Part shown: positions 18,300 through 26,474 of the stretch, piece after piece
How the letters are laid out: every line of letters starts with the position of its first letter
Position numbering within the stretch: position 1 is the stretch's first letter
Origin: CAWCKS01 sp963763485
GTDB lineage: Bacteria; Pseudomonadota; Alphaproteobacteria; Rhizobiales; Xanthobacteraceae
Length of the DNA stretch: 64,000 nucleotides
Assembly (NCBI GenBank): GCA_963763485.1
Contig: CAVXOW010000005.1
Coordinates: forward strand, 620,001 to 684,000
Direction: 5' to 3'
The notes under the pieces: generated by a model
What the model was told of the DNA's origin: nothing
What the model saw: the letters and a program-made list of their open reading frames with translations, nothing else
The model's database searches: none
Position numbers and translations under genes: made by a program

Positions 18300-18950
18300 C
18301 TACCCCTTTTTCTTCAACCCCTTCTGCTCCATCCGCCATTTCAGCGTCTCAAAGCGGTCCTGGCCGAAGAACGGCTCGTTCTCGAACACCATCAGCGGCA
18401 CGCCCCAGTGGCCGGAGCGCTTCTGCGCGGCTTCGCTTTCCGTGATGATGGCTTCGTAGCGGTCCTTGTTCTGCTCGATGTCGCGATCGAGCTCGGCGAG
18501 GTCGAAGCCGGCGCGCTTCACGGCATTCGCAAGATGGTCGCCGAGATGCCAGTCGCGCGTGCCGCCGAAGATGATCCCGGAGACTTCGCGCAGCAGCTGC
18601 AATCCCCGCCCGCGTTCGGCGGCGGCGACGCCGAGCCGCGTCAGCCGGCTGATGTAGGGCTGCTCCTTCGGCACCTCACCGGTGCCGACATTCATCTGAA
18701 CCGGATCGGGGCTCGGCCACGCAAAGGGCAGGCCGATCATCTGCGCCGTGCGCGCGGAATCGCGCACAATGTACGGCCCCCACATCGGATTGGCGTTCTT
18801 GAAGAAGCCGGCGATGCGCACCGCGATCGGATAGACCGGCCGCACATTGGCCTTCACATCGTACTCGCGCTCGAATTCGATCAGCCGCGGCACCACGAGA
18901 TAGGAGTAAGGCGAGCGGAACGACCAGAACAGATCGTAGGTCAGCGTCAT
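18300..18950 (-). CDS. DsbA-family protein, 2-hydroxychromene-2-carboxylate isomerase-like
   Basis: 216 residues, thioredoxin/GST-kappa-like fold. It starts with LTYDLFWSFRSPYSYLVVPRL, where the Ser-Pro-Tyr occupies the glutathione-binding site of this family, and ends with the typical GHWGVPLMVFENEPFFGQDR. Family members isomerise 2-hydroxychromene-2-carboxylate in naphthalene breakdown using glutathione, but many homologues have other substrates. The ATG at 18948-18950 is preceded by GAGGAGG, which decides against the ORF start 12 residues earlier. It is a single gene. Confidence 0.85.
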   Translation of the reverse strand: MTLTYDLFWSFRSPYSYLVVPRLIEFEREYDVKANVRPVYPIAVRIAGFFKNANPMWGPYIVRDSARTAQMIGLPFAWPSPDPVQMNVGTGEVPKEQPYISRLTRLGVAAAERGRGLQLLREVSGIIFGGTRDWHLGDHLANAVKRAGFDLAELDRDIEQNKDRYEAIITESEAAQKRSGHWGVPLMVFENEPFFGQDRFETLKWRMEQKGLKKKG

Positions 18951-18967
18951 CGGCGGTGCCTCCTCAA

Positions 18968-19110
18968 GCTTGTCATCGCCCGGCAAAAGCGCGAAGCGCG
19001 TCTTCGCGCTAGATGACCGGGCGATCCAGTACTCCGTGTCGCCAGTTTGTGCTCACAAACTAACGATGGTGGTTACTGGATGCCCCGCTTTCGCGGGGCA
19101 TGACACCAAA
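18968..19110. repeat. Composite intergenic repeat
   Basis: Contains aaaagcgcgaagcgcgtcttcgcgctagatg (also at 38448-38482) within a cgcccgg/ccgggcg palindrome, then ggtggttactggatgccccgctttcgcggggcatgac, which resembles the 35511 and 41498 elements. No gene is seen. Confidence 0.55.
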
Positions 19111-19156
19111 AATCTGCACAACTCTGTGCGCATTTCTCCTGTCCCGGCAAGGGCCA

Positions 19157-20059
19157 TCATGCCGCCTTGGCAAGCTCATCCCAGAAAGCGAGCAACGGTG
19201 TCACGAGCGCATCGGGACGATCTTCCGGGAAGAACAGCCTGGCATCCTCGACTTCCACGACACGCGTCGCACCTGGGATCGTGTCCTTCAACCAATAAGC
19301 CCACTTCTTGTCAAAGAAGATGTCCTGCAGCCCCCACACGATCAGCGTCGGGACATGCAGGGCTTTCAGCGCCGCGTGAATGGCGACGGTTTGAGCATTG
19401 TCGAAGCCGAGCCAATAGCGCTGGAAAGCCTCAATGCGTTGTGGTGACGACAGCAGGGGCCGCAGGTAAAGCCGGATGATCTCATCGGTCAGGACGCTCG
19501 GGTCGGCGTAACTGCGAAACAGCGGCGCCAGCTCGCCTCTGGCATAGCGCTCGCGGGCCAGATCAGGGCGGTCGGCCATCGGCTGGAAGATCGGTGCAAG
19601 CGTCCCGTTTCGAGAGTGTTCCATCAGCGGCAGGACTTGCGGCGGCGGCCAGCCGTCATGGACGTCGCAATTGGTCAGCACCAGCGATGTGAGCCGGTGC
19701 GGGTAGTGGGCCGCGAAGATCTGCGCAACGGCCCCACCGCTGTCGTTGCCGATCAGGTCAATCTGTTCGATCCCGAGCGCATCAAGCACTTCGGCGATCA
19801 TGTGGGCCTGCGCCGTGAATGAAACGTCTTGCGATGGCCCGATCTCGGTGTAGCCGAGTCCCATCAGGTCGATGGCAATACAGCGCCGCCGATGCTGGAT
19901 GTGGTCGATGACGTGACGCCAGTGATAGCCGTTGACGGGAACCCCGTGGACGAAGAGGGCAACCGGCCCCTGTCCTTGCTCGAAGAACGCGATGCGACCG
20001 GACTTGACGCCGGCGAAACGCCGGTTTGCATGAAATGTTGCGATATCGATGGCGCTCAT
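19157..20059 (-). CDS. Alpha/beta hydrolase, haloalkane-dehalogenase-like
   Basis: 300 residues. The fold markers are LFVHGVPVNGYHWRHVI (oxyanion region), DLMGLGYTEIGP, and the elbow LIGNDSGGAVAQ, where the nucleophile position is Asp, as in haloalkane and haloacetate dehalogenases. Near the C-terminus the usual Gly-His catalytic site reads VEDARLFFPEDRPDALV, with no His at the expected place, so activity is uncertain. It lies 35 bp downstream of the AraC-type regulator gene on the same strand and is probably co-transcribed with it. Confidence 0.82.
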   Translation of the reverse strand: MSAIDIATFHANRRFAGVKSGRIAFFEQGQGPVALFVHGVPVNGYHWRHVIDHIQHRRRCIAIDLMGLGYTEIGPSQDVSFTAQAHMIAEVLDALGIEQIDLIGNDSGGAVAQIFAAHYPHRLTSLVLTNCDVHDGWPPPQVLPLMEHSRNGTLAPIFQPMADRPDLARERYARGELAPLFRSYADPSVLTDEIIRLYLRPLLSSPQRIEAFQRYWLGFDNAQTVAIHAALKALHVPTLIVWGLQDIFFDKKWAYWLKDTIPGATRVVEVEDARLFFPEDRPDALVTPLLAFWDELAKAA

Positions 20060-20094
20060 GACTGCCTCCGTGTTGGGAGGCGTTTATGGACGGG

Positions 20095-20982
20095 TCAGCG
20101 TCGCCGCGCTGTGACGATCTTGCGCAATTCGGCGACGCGGCTGGTTGTCGCGATCCGGCGCAGCGTCGCGGAAGTCAGTCCAAAAAAGCTCTTGAAACGC
20201 GCAGTAAAGTGGCTGTGATCGAAAAATCCGGCGTCGAGTGCGACAGCCGTGAGATCGTTCCCGCGGTCCAGAACGGCGTCCAGAGTCTGCGCCAGGCGTT
20301 CGTGCAACACGTAGTCGTACACCGACGTGCCGACCATCTGGTGAAAGACGCGGCACAGATGAAAGGGCGAGAGATTTGCGATCTTCGCCAGCCTCGCAAC
20401 GTTCCATTTGTCGGCCGGTGCGCTCGCCACCGCTTCCTTCACGCGCTCGAGCGCGTGTCTGCGACGGACCAGCGTCGAACGTCGAACCGGAGTTTGACCG
20501 GCGCGCATCGATTGAAGCGACATGTTCAGGAGATCGAGGCCAAGCGCCTCGCTCTCGAACTCCTCGATGTCGCCCCTTTGCAGCCGCGCGCCCAGCACGT
20601 TGCGAAGCATCATCGCATTTGCAGACAGCAATCCGTGTGACGTCCGGGTCTCGCCGTCGCTTCGCGGGTCAAGCTGATCCGGCGCGAGGTCGTGGTCAAA
20701 CCTGAAGATCAGTGCGCGATCGCCGATCGCTCCCGGGAAGCCGATGCGATAGGGCGTGTCCGCGCCAATGAACACGGCGTGGCTTGGCGTCCCTATGACG
20801 TGGCGTCCGGGCGCCTCATGCTTTGCAAACACGCCACTGAACGGCAGCACCACGGCGTTCAGGTTCTGTCGCTCGACGTCGCTGCACGCGTCCGACACCG
20901 GGCGTGCTTCGAACAAGCCGATCTGCAGCGTCTCGCTTTCGAACAGCGTCCTGCGGGTGATTGCCGGGGTTAGATCCTGCAT
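20095..20982 (-). CDS. AraC-family transcriptional regulator
   Basis: 295 residues. A variable N-terminal sensor domain is followed by two C-terminal helix-turn-helix motifs: VARLAKIANLSPFHLCRVFH and LTAVALDAGFFDHSHFTARF, the standard AraC/XylS pair. The ATG at 20980-20982 (MQDLTPAIT) is preferred over the ORF start 43 residues upstream, which is arginine-rich and lacks support. It is upstream of and on the same strand as the dehalogenase-like gene, and divergent from the CoA-transferase genes across 277 bp, so either could be regulated. Confidence 0.87.
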   Translation of the reverse strand: MQDLTPAITRRTLFESETLQIGLFEARPVSDACSDVERQNLNAVVLPFSGVFAKHEAPGRHVIGTPSHAVFIGADTPYRIGFPGAIGDRALIFRFDHDLAPDQLDPRSDGETRTSHGLLSANAMMLRNVLGARLQRGDIEEFESEALGLDLLNMSLQSMRAGQTPVRRSTLVRRRHALERVKEAVASAPADKWNVARLAKIANLSPFHLCRVFHQMVGTSVYDYVLHERLAQTLDAVLDRGNDLTAVALDAGFFDHSHFTARFKSFFGLTSATLRRIATTSRVAELRKIVTARRR

Positions 20983-21259
20983 CCGGCAAGAGAAGCACAA
21001 TTGGAGGGCATGCACGAGGGTCTGATCGGGTGCGTCCTTGATATCGTGAATGGGGCGAGAGCGAAACGTGCGCCGCCCGCGGCGCCGTGCGCAGGTCATG
21101 GCGCTCTGCAAGGGCCAGACCCGGCTTGCGACCCTCGTTCACATCAGCCTAAACTCGCCCGGTTCGCTGACCTGCTGCGAACCTATCGTGCGGTCTCAAG
21201 ACCTCTCCGAGGCCGTGCCAACAAGCAAGACCAAGGCAAGAAACGAAGGAAGGAAATCC

Positions 21260-21937
21260 ATGCCGATCGACAAGCGCGTCGGCTCCGCGGCGGAAGCGCT
21301 CGCGGACGTCAAGGACGGCGCGACAGTCCTGATCTCGGGCTTCGGCGGCGCCGGATTCCCCAACATGCTGATCCGGGCGCTGGTCGCGCGTGCGCCCAAG
21401 AAGCTTACGCTGGTGGTGAACTCGGCGACGCACCGGCTGTCCTACACCCACGAGCTGATCGAGGCCGGCCTCGTCGCCAAGGTCGTGTGTTCGGCGGCGC
21501 GCGGCCGCGACAAGGAGTTGTCGGTGTTCGAGCGCATGAAGAAGGAAGGCAAGATCGAGCTCGAGTGCCTGCCGCAGGGCACGATGGCGGAGGCGATCCG
21601 TGCCGGTGGCGCCGGCATTCCGGCGTTCTACACCCCGGTCGGCGTCGGCACTGAACTGACCGCAGGCAAGGAAGTGCGCAGCTTCAAGGGCCGCGACTAC
21701 GTGCTGGAGCAGGCGATACAAGGTGACCTCGCGCTGGTACGCGCCGACACCGCCGACCGCTACGGCAATCTCACCTATCGCTACGCCCAGATGAACTTTG
21801 GGCTCGCGATGGCGACCGCGGCCTCCACTGTCGTCGCCGAGGTGCGCGAGACCGTGGCCGAGCCAATTCCGTTTGATCGCGTCGGCTGTCCCGGCATCTA
21901 TATCGACCGCGTCGTCGTCGCCCAGGGAGCCGCATGA
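21260..21937 (+). CDS. 3-oxoacid CoA-transferase subunit A
   Basis: 225 residues. It has the family-I CoA-transferase alpha signature GATVLISGFGGAGFPNMLI near the start and the GTGIGT-like loop TPVGVGTEL. The protein pairs with subunit B to move CoA from succinyl-CoA to a 3-oxoacid such as 3-oxoadipate or acetoacetate (PcaI/ScoA). The ATG at 21260 is preceded by GAAGGAAGG; the longer frame adds an unrelated arginine-rich leader. The end overlaps the subunit B start by four bases, a translationally coupled pair. Confidence 0.93.
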   Translation: MPIDKRVGSAAEALADVKDGATVLISGFGGAGFPNMLIRALVARAPKKLTLVVNSATHRLSYTHELIEAGLVAKVVCSAARGRDKELSVFERMKKEGKIELECLPQGTMAEAIRAGGAGIPAFYTPVGVGTELTAGKEVRSFKGRDYVLEQAIQGDLALVRADTADRYGNLTYRYAQMNFGLAMATAASTVVAEVRETVAEPIPFDRVGCPGIYIDRVVVAQGAA

Positions 21938-22620
21938 TGAAACCGCTCAATCGCCGGCAGATGGCGTGGCGCGCCGCGCAGGATGTCGAGGACGGCAGCC
22001 TGGTCAATCTTGGTCTCGGCATGCCGCTGTTCGTTGCCGATTATCTTCCGGAAGGCCGCGATGTGTTCCTGCATTCGGAAAACGGCGTGGTCGGCGTCGG
22101 TCCGCTGGCGTCGTCGAACATGGCCGATCCCGATCTCGTCGACGCCGGCAGCCGGCAGATCACGCTGCGTCCCGGCGCCACGATCGTCGATTCCGCTTGG
22201 TCGTTCGGCATGATCCGCGGCGGCCATATCGATGTCACCGTGCTCGGTGCGTTCGAGGTCGCGTCAAACGGCGACCTCGCCAACTGGGACATGCGCGTGC
22301 CGGACAAGGGGCCGCTGGTTGGCGGCGCGATGGACCTCGCCGCCTGCGCCCGCTCGGTGTGGATCGTGATGGAGCACAACACTCGGAAGGGCGACCCGCG
22401 CCTGCTGGAAGCCTGCACGTTGCCGCTCACGGCGAAGACGTGCGTCAAGCGAATCTACACCGATGTCGCCATGATCACGGTCGAGCCGTCTGGCATGGTC
22501 GTGCACGAGATCATCGATGGCCTGAGCCGCGAGGAGCTGCAGAAGCGCACCGGCGCCAAGCTGACCTTCGCGCCGGGCTGCAAGGTGCTTGCGACGCCTG
22601 ACATTGCGGACACGGATTGA
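21934..22620 (+). CDS. 3-oxoacid CoA-transferase subunit B
   Basis: 228 residues. The catalytic glutamate lies in the SENGVVGVGP motif at about residue 50, and the VNLGLGMP glycine-rich start is present. It forms the acyl-CoA-accepting half of the heterodimer (PcaJ/ScoB). The ATGATG start overlaps the end of subunit A. Downstream, an enol-lactonase-like gene favours the 3-oxoadipate role, but that protein lacks its nucleophile, so acetoacetate or another 3-oxoacid remains possible. Confidence 0.93.
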   Translation: MMKPLNRRQMAWRAAQDVEDGSLVNLGLGMPLFVADYLPEGRDVFLHSENGVVGVGPLASSNMADPDLVDAGSRQITLRPGATIVDSAWSFGMIRGGHIDVTVLGAFEVASNGDLANWDMRVPDKGPLVGGAMDLAACARSVWIVMEHNTRKGDPRLLEACTLPLTAKTCVKRIYTDVAMITVEPSGMVVHEIIDGLSREELQKRTGAKLTFAPGCKVLATPDIADTD

Positions 22621-22675
22621 GCATTAGAAGCATTCAAGAGCGGTGACATGCACTTGCGCGACGCGATTCTCATTC

Positions 22676-22793
22676 ACCTCCCCCTGAAAGGGGGAGGTCG
22701 ACTGCGAAGCAGTCGGGTGGGGGTCTTCAGGCACGGCCTGAGCGAGGAGACCCCCACCCCGACCCTCCCCCTTCCAGGGGGAGGGAGTCGCCA
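22676..22793. repeat. Interspersed GC-rich repeat pair (copy 3)
   Basis: cacctccccctgaaagggggaggtcgactgcgaagcagtcgggtgggggtc followed by gacccccaccccgaccctcccccttccagggggaggg. It is the clearest copy of the family also seen at 1041, 9193, 40371 and 51340: two short hairpins flank a region that can pair as one long stem. It lies between co-directional CoA-transferase and hydrolase genes. Confidence 0.65.
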
Positions 22794-22811
22794 ATGCGCG
22801 AGGCTCACATT

Positions 22812-23603
22812 ATGACCTACACCGAAATCAACGGCGCTGGCCTCCGTTACGAGCTCACCGGCAAGGGCGAGCGCACCATCGTGCTGGTGCACGAGATGGG
22901 CGGCACGATGGAGAGCTGGGACGAGGTCGCGCCGCGCCTTGCGACCTCACGGCGCGTGCTGCGCTACGATACCCGCGGCGCCGGAATGTCGTCGAAGGTG
23001 CGGGGACGCCTGACCATCGACACCATGGCCGACGATATCGCCGGCCTGCTCGACGTCGCTGGCATCAAGGGCAAGGTCGCGCTGGCGGGCATCGCCGTCG
23101 GCGGCGCGATCGCGCTGCACTTTGCCGCGCGATATCCGCAACGCGCCAGCGCCGTCGTGGTCGGCAGCCCGGCGACATCGATCGAAGCGGACCGTGTGTC
23201 CGCGGTGCTGGCACGCGTCGCCGAAATTGAGACCGCGGGCATGGCGTTCGCCGTCGATGGCTCGATGCTGAACGGCTATCCGCTCGAATTGCGCGACAAG
23301 ACAGACCGCTTTGCGACCTATCGCGCGCGCTGGCTCGGCAACGATCCGGCGAGCTACGCGACGATCTACCGGATGCTGGCGGCAACCGATCTCACCGACG
23401 AGCTGACGCACCTGACATGCCCCGTGCTGGTGATCGGCGGCGAGCTCGACAAGTCGCGCCCCGCGGCGATCAGCGAAGCGACCGCGAAGACCATTCCGGG
23501 CGCGCGCTACAAGCTGTTGCGCACCGGCCATTACATGGCCGCGCACACACCCGAACTGATCGCCGACACGATCAGCGAGTTCCTGAAATCCGTCGGCGCG
23601 TGA
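22812..23603 (+). CDS. Alpha/beta-hydrolase fold protein, enol-lactonase-like, nucleophile replaced
   Basis: 263 residues, closest in layout to 3-oxoadipate enol-lactonase (PcaD): VLVHEMGGTMESWDEV, YDTRGAGMSS, VLVIGGELDKSRP and the C-terminal His in LRTGHYMAAHTPE are all present. The nucleophile elbow reads AGIAVGGAIAL, with Ala (codon GCC) where Ser is expected, so classical hydrolase activity should be lost. ATG 22812 is used; ATG 22794 would add six residues. It precedes the metallo-hydrolase gene by 27 bp on the same strand. Confidence 0.85.
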   Translation: MTYTEINGAGLRYELTGKGERTIVLVHEMGGTMESWDEVAPRLATSRRVLRYDTRGAGMSSKVRGRLTIDTMADDIAGLLDVAGIKGKVALAGIAVGGAIALHFAARYPQRASAVVVGSPATSIEADRVSAVLARVAEIETAGMAFAVDGSMLNGYPLELRDKTDRFATYRARWLGNDPASYATIYRMLAATDLTDELTHLTCPVLVIGGELDKSRPAAISEATAKTIPGARYKLLRTGHYMAAHTPELIADTISEFLKSVGA

Positions 23604-23630
23604 GCGTCCGAAAGCAAGCGGAGGAAATCC

Positions 23631-24509
23631 ATGGCCGAAGCCCCGAAGCACCAGATCCCCGGCGTCTATCATCGCAAGATCGGCGACATCGTCGTCACCG
23701 CGATCAGCGACGGTTATCTCGACGGCGACCTCACGGTGATGCGCAACGTCGACCTCGACAAGGCCCACGCCATCCTCGCTGCGGCATTCCGCCCGGCGCG
23801 CCGCACCAGCGTCAACACCTTCCTGATCCACTCCAAGGGGCGGCTCGCGCTGGTCGACAGCGGCTCCGGCAACTATTTGCAGCCGACCGCTGGCTGGGTG
23901 ATCCGCAACCTGCGTGCCGCCGGCGTCGATCCCGCGCAGATCGACACGGTGCTGCTGACACATATGCACCCCGATCATTCCGCCGGTCTCACCGACATGA
24001 CGACGGGAAAACTGTTCTTCCCGAACGCCGAACTTGCGATGCACGAGAACGAGCCAAAGCACTGGTTCAACGACGCCGAGATGGCGAAGGGCGGCGAGCG
24101 CGAGAAAAAGCTGTATTTCCAGGCCGGCCGCGAGCAGGTCGAGCCGTACAAGTCGCGCTGGAAACTCTTTACCGGCGGCGAGGTGTTCCCCGGCGTCACC
24201 GCGATCCCGAGCATGGGCCATACGCCGGGCCATACCGCGTACCTGATCGCCTCAGGCAACGAGCAACTGATGATCTGGGGCGACACCGTACACGTGCCCG
24301 AGGTGCAGGCCGCGATCCCCGAGGCCGGCATGGGTTTTGACACCGATCTCGCCGCGGCTGCGGCATCGCGCAAGCGCATGTTCGATCGCGTCGCGAGCGA
24401 CAAGGTGCTGATCGCCGGCATGCACCTGCACTTCCCCTCGTTCTGTCATCTGGCGCGCGAGGGAAGTGCCTACCGCATCTTTCCGGAAGCCTGGGTGCAT
24501 GGATTTTAG
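23631..24509 (+). CDS. Metallo-beta-lactamase fold hydrolase
   Basis: 292 residues. The metal-binding signature is LLTHMHPDHSAGL (HxHxDH) at about residue 107, with further ligands in SMGHTPGHTAYLI, the Asp of IWGDTVHV, and a late His in AGMHLHFPS. This pattern fits the lactonase/arylsulfatase-like branch, which hydrolyses lactones or esters using two zinc ions. There is no signal peptide. The ATG follows GCGGAGG. Co-directional with the hydrolase before it, it may provide the lactone-opening activity that its serine-less neighbour lacks. Confidence 0.9.
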   Translation: MAEAPKHQIPGVYHRKIGDIVVTAISDGYLDGDLTVMRNVDLDKAHAILAAAFRPARRTSVNTFLIHSKGRLALVDSGSGNYLQPTAGWVIRNLRAAGVDPAQIDTVLLTHMHPDHSAGLTDMTTGKLFFPNAELAMHENEPKHWFNDAEMAKGGEREKKLYFQAGREQVEPYKSRWKLFTGGEVFPGVTAIPSMGHTPGHTAYLIASGNEQLMIWGDTVHVPEVQAAIPEAGMGFDTDLAAAAASRKRMFDRVASDKVLIAGMHLHFPSFCHLAREGSAYRIFPEAWVHGF

Positions 24510-24663
24510 CACGTGTGCCGGTAATTCCAGCAACATCGATGCGGACCTGGTCGTCCACTGCGCACGCGAAAGTGGACAATCGGGACGCTCACTGTCACGC
24601 TCGCCATGAGCCAGCGGCAGGCGTCTGCGGCGCGGCCGCTGCCGGCGCAACTGAAGAGGACGG

Positions 24664-25635
24664 ATGAGCGAAACGATTGTTGTGCTTGACGTGATGGCGC
24701 CGCCGCGCGCGGACGCGATGCGGCGCCTCGTGCCGTCCGGCATGATCCTGACCCACGGCACGGCGCCCGGCGATGACCACATGAAGGAGCTCGTCGCCGA
24801 CGCCGACTATGCGATCGCCGGGCAGGTTGCGGTGAGCGGCGAGGTTCTGCGTGCAGCGCGCAAGCTCAAATTGCTGCACAAATGGGGCGTCGGCGTCGAT
24901 AACATCGACCTCGAAGCCGCGCGTGCGTGCGGCATCAAGGTCGCTCGCACGACCGGAAGCAACGCTGTTCCGGTTGCCGAATTCACACTTGGGCTTGCTC
25001 TCGCGGCGCTGCGCGGCATCGCTTACGGCAATGCCGAATTGAAGAAGGGCGACTGGCGCGGCCTCGCTACTCTGCCGATGCAAACCTGGCTGCTGTCCGG
25101 CAAGACCTTCGGCATCATCGGCTTCGGTGCGATCGGCAAGGCGGTCGCGCGTGTCATCAGAGGCTTCGGTTGCACCGTGCTCTACAACAAGCGCACGCGC
25201 CTGACACCCGCCGAGGAAGCCGAGTTCGGCGCGACCTACGCCGACGTTGCGGATTTGCTCAGGCGCTCGGATGTGGTCTCGCTCAATTGCCCGCTGACGC
25301 CCGAAACCAAAAACCTCATCAACAGGACGTCGTTGCAGACGATGAAGAAGACCGCTGTTCTGGTCAATGTCGCGCGCGGCGGTGTCGTCCACGAAGACGA
25401 TCTGGTCTGGGCCTTGCGGAACGGCGTCATCCACTCTGCTGCGATGGACGTGTACGAGATCGAGCCGCTGCCGCCGGATAGCCCGCTGCTGCAACCGATC
25501 GACAATCTCGTCATCACGCCGCATCTTGCGGCGATCGCGGTCGACGTCTTCGATACATCGGTCCGGCACATGCTGGACAACATTGTCCATGTCTCACGCG
25601 GTGAGCCGGTGCCGGAGCGCGACCTGGTGGTGTGA
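24664..25635 (+). CDS. D-2-hydroxyacid dehydrogenase (NAD-dependent)
   Basis: 323 residues. The Rossmann motif is GFGAIGKAVARVI at about 157. Catalytic residues are in VNVARGGVVHEDDL (Arg) and VYEIEPLPPDSPLL (Glu); the usual C-terminal catalytic His is in ITPHLAAIA. The family interconverts 2-oxoacids and D-2-hydroxyacids (glycerate, phosphoglycerate and relatives). The ATG at 24664 follows AGAGGACGG. It is the first gene of a co-directional series with the RraA-like gene and the ABC importer, suggesting use of an imported hydroxy- or oxo-acid. Confidence 0.92.
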   Translation: MSETIVVLDVMAPPRADAMRRLVPSGMILTHGTAPGDDHMKELVADADYAIAGQVAVSGEVLRAARKLKLLHKWGVGVDNIDLEAARACGIKVARTTGSNAVPVAEFTLGLALAALRGIAYGNAELKKGDWRGLATLPMQTWLLSGKTFGIIGFGAIGKAVARVIRGFGCTVLYNKRTRLTPAEEAEFGATYADVADLLRRSDVVSLNCPLTPETKNLINRTSLQTMKKTAVLVNVARGGVVHEDDLVWALRNGVIHSAAMDVYEIEPLPPDSPLLQPIDNLVITPHLAAIAVDVFDTSVRHMLDNIVHVSRGEPVPERDLVV

Positions 25636-25735
25636 GGCAGGCTGGAACGTGCGGCCCTGAGGCGCAAAGGAGCAACTCGCAATCCGCCGCCGCTGGTCTA
25701 TAGTTCTGCCAAACAGAAGCAGGAGAGAAACTCCG

Positions 25736-26410
25736 ATGTTCGTCGTCAACGACATGCCGAAGCAGATCGACAGCTCACTGGTCGAGCTGCTTGAGCAGGC
25801 GGAAACCGCCACGATAGGCCACGTGCTCTATGAGGGCTTCGTCGATCGCAGCATTGCGCCGCTGCTGCCGCGGCGGCGCGTCGCCGGGACCGCGGTGACG
25901 CTTCGCCTGCCCCACGCCGATTCGACGCTGCTGCACTACGCGTGCAAGCTGGTAAGATCAGGCGATATCGTGCTGATCGATCGCTGCGGCGATACCAAGT
26001 ATGCGTGCTGGGGCGGCGGGCTGACGTTGGCGATGAAGCTCGGCGGTGTCAAAGCCGGGATCATCGATGGGCCTGCGACCGACCTGTCGGAGATCGAGGA
26101 GTTCGATCTGCCGATGTGGAGTCGTGGACTGTCCTCGATCACGACGCGGCTGCTCGGCCTCGAAGGCGCCATGAACGTGCCGGTCAGCGTCGGCGGCGTG
26201 GTGGTCAATCCCGGCGACGCCGTGCTCGCTGACGAGCAAGGCGTGCTGGTGCTCGCTCCCGCCGTTGCACGCGAGGCCGCCACGCGCGCGCTCGAGATGC
26301 AGAAGCGGGAGGTCACGACCCATCAGAGATTGCGCGCCGGCGAAAAGTTGCCCGATATCAGCGGCGCGACCGCGATCGTCGAGGCCAAGCTCGTCAAGCG
26401 ACCGGGCTGA
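25736..26410 (+). CDS. RraA-family protein (possible 4-hydroxy-4-methyl-2-oxoglutarate / oxaloacetate aldolase)
   Basis: 224 residues. The RraA/HMG-aldolase core is present: RVAGTAVTLRLPHAD, IVLIDRCGDTKYACWGG, and the metal-site region GIIDGPATDLSEIEEFD, where the conserved motif residues of class II pyruvate aldolases sit (the usual Arg is replaced by Thr/Ala in this branch). RraA itself regulates RNase E, but in catabolic clusters such proteins act as aldolases or decarboxylases. Its place between a hydroxyacid dehydrogenase and an importer favours the metabolic role. Confidence 0.82.
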   Translation: MFVVNDMPKQIDSSLVELLEQAETATIGHVLYEGFVDRSIAPLLPRRRVAGTAVTLRLPHADSTLLHYACKLVRSGDIVLIDRCGDTKYACWGGGLTLAMKLGGVKAGIIDGPATDLSEIEEFDLPMWSRGLSSITTRLLGLEGAMNVPVSVGGVVVNPGDAVLADEQGVLVLAPAVAREAATRALEMQKREVTTHQRLRAGEKLPDISGATAIVEAKLVKRPG

Positions 26411-26474
26411 AAAGGTGGGCTGAACAATACTCGGGGATCAAAGGTTTCGGGATCAAAAATTGGGGGATCATGCT

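Noticed and set aside
22947..24233. 428-codon open frame on the minus strand
   Set aside because: Antisense to the enol-lactonase-like and metallo-hydrolase genes, both with strong motifs; its composition is typical of a shadow frame.
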